Origin: JACVRW01 sp034664005
GTDB lineage: Bacteria > Actinomycetota > Thermoleophilia > Solirubrobacterales > Thermoleophilaceae
Direction of reading: 5' to 3'
Length of the DNA: 10,623 nt
Assembly: GCA_034664005.1 (NCBI GenBank)
Contig: JAXDIL010000211.1
Span: 1-10,623, forward strand
Shown piece by piece: positions 5,579 to 10,623 of the stretch (the stretch's first letter is position 1; every line of letters starts with the position of its first letter). The notes beneath the pieces were generated by a model, which had not been told where the DNA came from, did not search any database, and saw nothing but the letters and a program-made list of their open reading frames with translations. A program made the position numbers and the translations under genes.

Positions 5579-7189
5579 CTAGGGCGCGGGCGAGTCCGTT
5601 CCCTTGCGCGCCAGCTCCTGCTCGCGCAGCTCGATTCGCCGGATCTTGCCGGTCAGTGTCTTCGGGAGGTCGTCCACGAACTCGATCTCGCGCGGGTACG
5701 CGTAGGCGGAGTGGCGGTCGCGCACGTGGCGCTTGATCGCGTCGGCGAGCTCGTCGCTCGGCTGGTGCGAGCCGGTCAGCACGATGAACGCCTTGACGAT
5801 GTTGCCGCGGCGCTCGTCGGGCGACGCCACCGCCGCCGCCTCCTTGACCGCAGGGTGCTCGACGCACGCCGACTCCACCTCGAACGGGCCGATCCGGTAG
5901 CCCGCCGAGATGATCACGTCGTCCGCGCGCCCGGCGTACCAGACGTAGCCGTCCTCGTCCCTCATCGCGGCGTCCTTCGTGTGGAACCAGTCGCCGCCGA
6001 ACACCTCCTCGGTGTCGTCCGGGCGGTTCCAGTAGCCGAGCGGATAGTGCGGGTTCGAGCGGGCGCGCAGGCAGATTTCGCCGCGCTCACCGGGCGGGAG
6101 CGGCTGCTCGTCCTCGTCGAGGATCTCGACCTCCCAGCCGGGCATGGCCCGCCCCATCGACCCCTCGCGCACCTCGACCGTGGGGAAGTTGCCGCACAGC
6201 GGGTAGCTCTCCGTGAGCCCGTAGTAGTCGAGCACGGTGATCCCGAACTGGTCGCGGAACCAGCGGATCACCTCCGGGTTGAGCGGCTCCCCCGCCGAAC
6301 AGGTGACGCGCAGGCGCTCGAGCGGGTAGCGCTCCCCGGCGTTCTCCACGCCCGTCATCGCGCGCAGCGCGGTCGGGGTCGTGAACAGGTTCTCCACGCC
6401 GTGCTTCGAGAGGAAGCGCAGGTGCTCCTCCGGGTCGTAGCCCGCTTCGCGTGCCTGCACGAGCGCCACGGCGCCGTAGCGCCACGGCCCGAGCAGCGGG
6501 CAGATGCCGGCCGCCCAGGCCCACTCGCCCGACCCGTGGAAGAGCTCGCCGTCGCGCACGTCGTGGCAGAACTCGAACTCCTCGTGCGCGAGCAGGTACC
6601 GGTGCGCGTGCAGGATGCCCTTGGCGAGCCCGGTCGTGCCCGAGGAGTAGTAGAGCTGCGCCGGGTCGTCGGCCGCGGTGTCGACGATCTCGTACCGCGG
6701 CGACGCGGCGTCCATCGCGGCCTCGAAGTCGTCGCCCATCACGAGCACCCGTTCCACGAGGCCCTCCGGGATGCGGTCGCGGTTCGCCGCGTCCGTGACC
6801 ACGAGCCGCGCGCCGGAGTCGCGCAGGCGGTGCTCGATGCCCTCGTCGCCGTAGAGCACCGACATGGACAGCAGGATCGCGCCGCGCTTGAACGTCCCGA
6901 GGAAGACAGCGGCCGTCTCGGGCAGCGACGGCAGCAGCGTCGCCACGCGGTCCTCGCGCTCGACCCCCACCGACTCGAGCACGTTCGCGAACCGGTTCGA
7001 GAGCTCCTGGAGCTCACCGAAGCTCACGCGCCGCTCGGTGCCGTGCCAGTCCTCCCAGACCATCGCGAGCCGCTCGGGATCGTGCTTGTCGCAGACGTCG
7101 CGGGCGATGTTGTAGCGCGCCGGCAGCTCCCACCGGTGCGCCGCGCACATCTCCTCATAGCTACCGAGCTCGTACCTGCGCAGGGTCAC
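5579..7189 (-). CDS. Acyl-CoA synthetase (AMP-forming, medium-chain type)
   Basis: A 536-residue member of the ANL adenylate-forming family that activates a carboxylic acid with ATP and joins it to CoA. Motifs appear in the expected order: P-loop-like YSSGTTGLAKG (181-191), SAGEPLNPEV (298-307), YYGLTES (322-328), WFHTKD with conserved Asp406, hinge GRADDVIISAGYRIGPFEVE (420-439), and the catalytic lysine Lys515 in PKTLTGKIRR. The GRADDVIISAGYRIGPFEVE hinge and overall length resemble ACSM/acetyl-CoA synthetase-like medium-chain enzymes. The core motif has HTKD where many relatives have TGD. The exact acid is not deducible. The start is GTG 7189; no strong ribosome site is seen, and the next in-frame ATG at codon 14 is possible. 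It is followed by the lipoprotein gene and lies divergent from the DUF4242 gene. Confidence 0.92.
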   Translation of the reverse strand: MTLRRYELGSYEEMCAAHRWELPARYNIARDVCDKHDPERLAMVWEDWHGTERRVSFGELQELSNRFANVLESVGVEREDRVATLLPSLPETAAVFLGTFKRGAILLSMSVLYGDEGIEHRLRDSGARLVVTDAANRDRIPEGLVERVLVMGDDFEAAMDAASPRYEIVDTAADDPAQLYYSSGTTGLAKGILHAHRYLLAHEEFEFCHDVRDGELFHGSGEWAWAAGICPLLGPWRYGAVALVQAREAGYDPEEHLRFLSKHGVENLFTTPTALRAMTGVENAGERYPLERLRVTCSAGEPLNPEVIRWFRDQFGITVLDYYGLTESYPLCGNFPTVEVREGSMGRAMPGWEVEILDEDEQPLPPGERGEICLRARSNPHYPLGYWNRPDDTEEVFGGDWFHTKDAAMRDEDGYVWYAGRADDVIISAGYRIGPFEVESACVEHPAVKEAAAVASPDERRGNIVKAFIVLTGSHQPSDELADAIKRHVRDRHSAYAYPREIEFVDDLPKTLTGKIRRIELREQELARKGTDSPAP

Positions 7190-7215
7190 AGAGGTGGAAG
7201 CGTCGCACGTGGTGG

Positions 7216-7229
7216 GTTACGGTCGCAAC
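7216..7229 (+). promoter_or_regulatory. Candidate leaderless promoter and imperfect palindrome before DUF4242 gene
   Basis: GTTACGGTCGCAAC is a near-palindrome with one mismatched pair (GTT-CG / CG-AAC arms) directly abutting ATG 7230. It contains TACGGT (7218-7223), a TANNNT-type -10 box whose distance of 6 bases to the A of ATG is what leaderless actinobacterial transcripts show. No Shine-Dalgarno precedes the ATG, consistent with leaderless translation. No good -35 is visible, so this remains a weak prediction. Confidence 0.3.
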
Positions 7230-7523
7230 ATGGACCTATACGTAATTCTTCGTCGTAACGGCTGGCGCTCCGGTGAGGAGCTCGAGGCGGCCGCCCAGCG
7301 TTCCACCGAGGAGGGCGAGCGGCGCGGCGACGTGCGCTGGATCCGCAGCTACGTGCTCGACGAGACGAGCGGCGGACTCGGCACGGTCTGCATCTACGAG
7401 GCCGAGAGCGAAGAGGCCCTGCGCGCCCACGCGGGCGACGCCGACCTCCCAGCCGACGAGATCATCAAGGTCGCGGACACCGTGATCGTGCGGCCCGACC
7501 CGGAGCCCGCGGCAGCCGCCTAG
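7230..7523 (+). CDS. DUF4242 family small protein
   Basis: A 97-residue protein with a ferredoxin-like alpha/beta pattern. MDLYVILRR forms the first strand, then a helix with EELEAAAQRSTEEG, then VRWIRSYVLDE (35-45), GTVCIYEAESEEALRAHA (51-68) and LPADEIIKVADTVI (73-86). The W-xx-SYV, CxYEAxxEExxRxHA and LPADEI signatures are those of the DUF4242 family, which includes the Streptomyces nickel-responsive protein SCO4226. A metal-binding role here is inference; His67 and Cys54 are possible ligands. The frame is open to GTG 7194, but ATG 7230 fits the family start. It is divergent from the acyl-CoA synthetase with 40 bases between the starts, and convergent with the FAD oxidoreductase, sharing CTAG at the stops. 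Confidence 0.85.
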   Translation: MDLYVILRRNGWRSGEELEAAAQRSTEEGERRGDVRWIRSYVLDETSGGLGTVCIYEAESEEALRAHAGDADLPADEIIKVADTVIVRPDPEPAAAA

Positions 7524-8605
7524 AAGCGCGACACCGATAGCGCGCCCGCCAGCTCGGCCCGGCCGAGGATCGCGTCGGCGACCAGCCGGGCGCTGGCCGG
7601 CCCGGTCGAGATGCCCCAGGGCCCGTGGCCGGCGGCGACCCAGAGGCCCTTCTGCCCCTCGCCGAGGAGTGGGCGGCCATCCAGCGACTGCGGCCGCGCG
7701 CAGGCGCGCGCGCCCACGACGAGCGCGCGCCTCAGTCCCGGCACGAAGCGCTGTCCGGCCACCTGGAGGCGCGGTATCCAGGCGGAGGGATCGGGCGGCG
7801 GCTCGCTCAGGAAGGTCGAGCCGAGCGAGATCTCGCGGCCCGCGCGCACGAGGCTGAAGATCGCGCCGTCGCCTGCGCCCTCTGCGCCTACCGCCTCCAC
7901 GCCCACCTCCTCGAGCACGTGGGTGGGCGGGTCGTCCATCTGCACGTCCGCGACCACGCCCCAGACCGGGACTATCGGCTGCCAGGCACGCGTCGTGTCG
8001 ATCAGCTCGGGGGTCCAGGGCCCAGCGGTCACCAGCACGGCGCCCGCAGGCCTCCGCACGCCCGCCGAAAGCACTCCGCGGGCGCGGCCGGAGGTGACCC
8101 ACGGCCAGGCGGTTTCGCCCTCGTGGAAGCGCGCGCCCGCGGCGAAGGCGCGCCGCGCGAACGCGCGCGTGGCCGCCATCGGCCTCACCGGATAGCCGGT
8201 CTCGAGACGACATGCCCAGAGATCGTGCGCGACGCTCGGCTCGAGCTCGCCGACCGCGTCCGGATCGAGCAGCGCCGGGTCGAGCTCCGGGCAATCACGC
8301 TCGATCTCCTTCACGGCCGCCTCGAGCGGCGCGGCGTCGGGCGCCAGCATCAAGACGCCCGCCGGCTCCGCCGGGAAGTCGAGCTCCTGCAGCTCGCGGT
8401 AGTGCGCGAGCGTCTCGGCGTGCAGCTCGGCCATCACCGGGTCGAACGGATGCTGGACCGAGCCCGAGTTGCGGCCCGAGGCCGCCGACCCCACCTCGTC
8501 GCGCTCGTAGACCTCCACCTTCACGCCCGCCTCGGTCAGGAAGGCGGCCGCGGCGCAGCCGATGATCCCTCCGCCGATGATCGCAACGTCCGCCGGGGCG
8601 CTCAC
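7520..8605 (-). CDS. FAD-dependent oxidoreductase, DAO family
   Basis: A 361-residue flavoprotein of the D-amino acid/glycine/sarcosine oxidase superfamily. The dinucleotide fold is at the N-terminus: VAIIGGGIIGCAAA (GGGIIG at 11-16) with Glu34 in VEVYERD to bind the ribose. It is followed by GSAASGRNSG, a typical second flavin contact. The C-terminal half has RPQSLDGRPLLG and GLWVAAGHGPWGISTGPASARLVAD, the usual DAO closing motifs. Sequence alone does not identify the amine or amino-acid substrate, nor whether oxygen or another acceptor is used. Its GTG start (8605) overlaps the TGA of the upstream spermidine-synthase-like gene by 4 bases (GTGA), so translation is probably coupled. A longer open frame continues upstream but is only antisense/frame shadow of that gene. 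Confidence 0.9.
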   Translation of the reverse strand: MSAPADVAIIGGGIIGCAAAAFLTEAGVKVEVYERDEVGSAASGRNSGSVQHPFDPVMAELHAETLAHYRELQELDFPAEPAGVLMLAPDAAPLEAAVKEIERDCPELDPALLDPDAVGELEPSVAHDLWACRLETGYPVRPMAATRAFARRAFAAGARFHEGETAWPWVTSGRARGVLSAGVRRPAGAVLVTAGPWTPELIDTTRAWQPIVPVWGVVADVQMDDPPTHVLEEVGVEAVGAEGAGDGAIFSLVRAGREISLGSTFLSEPPPDPSAWIPRLQVAGQRFVPGLRRALVVGARACARPQSLDGRPLLGEGQKGLWVAAGHGPWGISTGPASARLVADAILGRAELAGALSVSRF

Positions 8606-10158
8606 TTCCCGCTCGCGTAGTCCACGATCGACTTGTCGATCAGCCACTCGACCGGCGCCTTGTCGTCCGTGTAGACCTCGCCGCCACGGAGCCGCGCCTC
8701 GAGCCGGTTGGAGGCGGCCAGCGCGGTCGGCCGCAGCGCGGCCGGAAGGCTCGGCACGGCCTGGAACAGGTTCGCCGCGGACAGCGCCGACTCGCTCGCC
8801 ACGAGCAGCGTGTTCGTGTCCTCGATCGGGTCGCGCATCACGTGCGGGAAGACCTCGCCGATCGTGGCGGTGAGGACCTTCTCGAGCTGGTCCTCCCCCT
8901 CGGGATGGCCCACGTTCACGATCAGGACACCGCCGGGCGCGAGCCGATCGCGCACGGTCTCGAAGAACTCGACCGTCGTCAAGTAAAAGGGGATGTAGGG
9001 CTGCCTGTAGGCGTCCACCGAGATCACGTCGTAGCGCGCGTCGACCCGGCGCAGGAAGGGCCGCGCGTCCTCGTGGTAGAGGTGGAGCCGCGGGTTGTTC
9101 ATGTCGAAGTAGTGGCGCCCGATCTCGGACAGCTCCGCGTCGATCTCCACGCCGTCGACGCGCGTGGACGGGAAGAACTCCTCGTACGCGCGCGCGGTCG
9201 TGCCGGCGGCGTTGCCGAGGATCGCGACGCGCCCGGGCGGCTTGCGGAACGCGGCGAAGCCGTCGACGAGATGCCCGTCCCAGACGTCCCCCGTGAGCAC
9301 GGACGACGGGTTGCGCGGGCCGCGCGGGCCCGCGTCGCACTCCGCCGGGCAGATCGAGTGCTGCGCCTGCCCCTCGTTCAGCTCGAGCGTGCGCTCGCCA
9401 TCGGGGTACTCGACCACACGCGCGTACTGGTACTCGGTCTCCGCCTCGTGGACCACGCGTCCGCCGTTCTCGGTGCTCGCCTTGAGCGTGCCCACCGGCA
9501 GCGCGATCAGGACCGCGATCAGCGCGGGTGCGACCGCCCAGCGGCGCAGCGGCCGCAGGCCGAGCACGGCGACCACGGCGATCGCCAGCGCGAAGACCAG
9601 AAAGGTCCGGCGCGTGCCCAGGACCGGAATCAGCACCAGCGCCGACAGGAGCGTGCCGAGCAGCGAGCCGGCCGTGGAGAGCGCGTAGAGGCGGCCGGCG
9701 ACCGTGCCCGCTTCCTCGACCGAGTGGACGGCAAGACGGATCGCCCAGGGCGAGACCGTGCCCAGCAACAGCACCGGGATCGCGACCAGCACGAGCACGG
9801 CGATCAGCGAGCCGATGAACGCGCCGGCCGAGATCTGGTCGAGCGCGTCGACCGCAACGCCGAGCAGCGGATCCGCCACGAACGGCACCACCGCCAGGAG
9901 CAGCGCCGCGGCGAGCGCGGTCATGCAGAGCGCGCGCATGTTCGGGTGGCGGTCCGCCAGCCTCCCGCCCAGCCAATAGCCCGCCGAGAGCGCCACGAGG
10001 ACGATCCCGATGGTGTTCGCCCACACGATCGTGGAGGCGCCGAAGTACGGGGCGAGGAGCCGCACGGCCGCGATCTCCGCGCCCAGCGACCCCGTCCCCA
10101 CCGTGAAGACGAGCAGCGGAAGAGGCGGCATTGCGTCCCGCAGCGTAGTGGTCGTCAC
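8602..10158 (-). CDS. Membrane-fused spermidine-synthase-like protein
   Basis: A 518-residue two-part protein. Residues about 12-225 hold roughly seven membrane helices, with the signature GRLYALSTAGSLLGTLLSAL and IPVLGTRRTF of the fused MFS/spermidine-synthase type. Residues about 235-518 form a Rossmann methyltransferase-like domain. It contains ETEYQYARVVE, LELNEGQAQHS (equivalent of LDGxxQ), the nucleotide motif VAILGNAAGTTARA (311-324), VEID (337-340), EDARPFL (363-369), VDAY (381-384) and IPFYLTTVEFF (389-399). Classical SpeE has GGGDGG in the first motif; here it is GNAAGTT, so aminopropyl transfer to putrescine is not assured. It starts at GTG 10158 (alternative ATG at codon 10), 41 bases from the divergent bioA. 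Its last codons overlap the DAO-family gene. Confidence 0.88.
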   Translation of the reverse strand: MTTTTLRDAMPPLPLLVFTVGTGSLGAEIAAVRLLAPYFGASTIVWANTIGIVLVALSAGYWLGGRLADRHPNMRALCMTALAAALLLAVVPFVADPLLGVAVDALDQISAGAFIGSLIAVLVLVAIPVLLLGTVSPWAIRLAVHSVEEAGTVAGRLYALSTAGSLLGTLLSALVLIPVLGTRRTFLVFALAIAVVAVLGLRPLRRWAVAPALIAVLIALPVGTLKASTENGGRVVHEAETEYQYARVVEYPDGERTLELNEGQAQHSICPAECDAGPRGPRNPSSVLTGDVWDGHLVDGFAAFRKPPGRVAILGNAAGTTARAYEEFFPSTRVDGVEIDAELSEIGRHYFDMNNPRLHLYHEDARPFLRRVDARYDVISVDAYRQPYIPFYLTTVEFFETVRDRLAPGGVLIVNVGHPEGEDQLEKVLTATIGEVFPHVMRDPIEDTNTLLVASESALSAANLFQAVPSLPAALRPTALAASNRLEARLRGGEVYTDDKAPVEWLIDKSIVDYASGK

Positions 10159-10167
10159 GCACCGGGT

Positions 10168-10191
10168 TCCGACCTGCTCGGAGATTAGGGT
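10168..10191 (+). promoter_or_regulatory. Candidate bioA promoter with inverted repeat
   Basis: In the 41-base gap between divergent starts, TCCGA-CCTGC-TCGGA (10168-10182) is a 5-bp inverted repeat, followed closely by TAGGGT (10186-10191), a TANNNT-type -10 box 8 bases before ATG 10200. No Shine-Dalgarno precedes the ATG, so the bioA mRNA may be leaderless. The inverted repeat could be an operator near the -35 position, but it is short and could occur by chance at this GC content. Confidence 0.3.
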
Positions 10192-10199
10192 CGACTGCG

Positions 10200-10623
10200 A
10201 TGGACCTCGCCGCTGCGGATCGCTCCTACCTCTGGCACCCGTTCACGCAGCAGCGCGGCTGGGCGCGGGAGGACCCACTCGTCGTCGAGCGCGGCGAGGG
10301 CACCGACCTGATCGACGTCGAGGGCAACCGCTACATCGACGGCGTCTCGTCGCTGTGGTGCAACGTCCACGGTCACGCCCATCCGCACATCGACGCCGCG
10401 GTGCGCGACCAGCTCTCGAAGGTCGCGCACTCGACCATGCTGGGCCTGAGCCACCGCACCGCGATCGAGCTTGCGCAGCGGCTCGTGGAGCTGGCCCCGC
10501 CGGGGCTCACGCGCGTCTTCTACTCCGACTCGGGCTCCACGGCCACGGAGATCGCGCTGAAGATGGCCTTCCAGTACTGGCGCCAGCGCGGGCAGGAGCG
10601 GCGCCACTTCGTCTCGCTTCGCA
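10200..10623 (+). CDS. bioA: Adenosylmethionine-8-amino-7-oxononanoate aminotransferase BioA (3' end outside window)
   Basis: Class III PLP aminotransferase that converts KAPA to 7,8-diaminononanoate (DAPA) using S-adenosylmethionine as amino donor. Only the first 141 codons are present and the frame is open to the window end. The N-terminus is diagnostic of BioA: WHPFTQ (12-17), DGVSSLWCNVHGH (47-59), HSTMLGLSH (77-85) and the PLP-phosphate loop SDSGSTATEIALKMAFQYW (109-127). The catalytic lysine lies beyond the window. ATG 10200 gives the normal start a few residues before WHPFTQ. It is divergent from the spermidine-synthase-like gene and on the same strand as bioBFD, but about 7 kb downstream of them. 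Confidence 0.95.
   Translation, partial: MDLAAADRSYLWHPFTQQRGWAREDPLVVERGEGTDLIDVEGNRYIDGVSSLWCNVHGHAHPHIDAAVRDQLSKVAHSTMLGLSHRTAIELAQRLVELAPPGLTRVFYSDSGSTATEIALKMAFQYWRQRGQERRHFVSLR

Noticed and set aside
5711..7258. A 515-codon plus-strand open frame opposite the acyl-CoA synthetase
   Set aside because: Val/Arg/His-rich composition without motifs; antisense shadow of a high-GC gene with a full set of ANL motifs.
7520..10162. An 880-codon minus-strand open frame that could look like a fusion protein ending in the DAO oxidoreductase
   Set aside because: Upstream of 8605 the translation is low-complexity Arg/Ala/Gly-rich and is a frame shadow of the spermidine-synthase-like gene, which has clear motifs in another frame.
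8842..10188. A 448-codon plus-strand open frame opposite the spermidine-synthase-like gene
   Set aside because: Gln/Arg/Asp-rich shadow with no domain features.

Overview
The window reads as a chromosomal segment from a high-GC actinobacterium. G/C dominates third codon positions, GTG starts are frequent and genes are tightly packed. The mix of a PGPGW-type membrane protein, a DUF4242 protein and a membrane-fused spermidine-synthase-like protein would suit the Thermoleophilia/Solirubrobacterales, but that placement is inference. No tRNA, rRNA, transposase, phage gene or CRISPR array is visible, and no gene-free stretch exceeds about 135 bases.

Region 1 (1-3404, + strand) is a biotin operon: bioB (its 5' end lies outside the window), bioF and bioD, followed 10 bases later by a small PGPGW membrane protein. 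bioB and bioF overlap by a GTGA junction. Between bioF and bioD lie three tandem 44/45-base repeats. Each carries a GC-rich hairpin, a GGAG Shine-Dalgarno-like core and a start codon, so the bioD translation start region appears to have been duplicated. This is the most unusual structure in the window.

Region 2 (3445-5064, +) is a secreted S15/CocE-type serine hydrolase with a signal peptide, a complete Ser-Asp-His triad and a C-terminal jelly-roll region.

Region 3 (5061-7189, - strand) pairs a medium-chain-type acyl-CoA synthetase with a small lipoprotein of unknown function. Region 4 (7230-7523, +) is a DUF4242 protein, divergent from the synthetase. Region 5 (7520-10158, -) is a translationally coupled pair: a seven-helix membrane protein with a spermidine-synthase-like domain, then an FAD-dependent DAO-family oxidoreductase. 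Both convergent gene pairs overlap in exactly one CTAG, which supplies both stop codons.

Region 6 (10200-10623, +) is the start of bioA, divergent from region 5. The four enzymes converting pimeloyl thioester to biotin (BioF, BioA, BioD, BioB) are therefore all represented at this locus, but bioA is separated from bioBFD by about 7 kb of genes with no proven link to biotin. No pimelate-forming gene (bioC, bioH, bioW, bioI or bioZ) is seen. The acyl-CoA synthetase is only a speculative candidate for that step.
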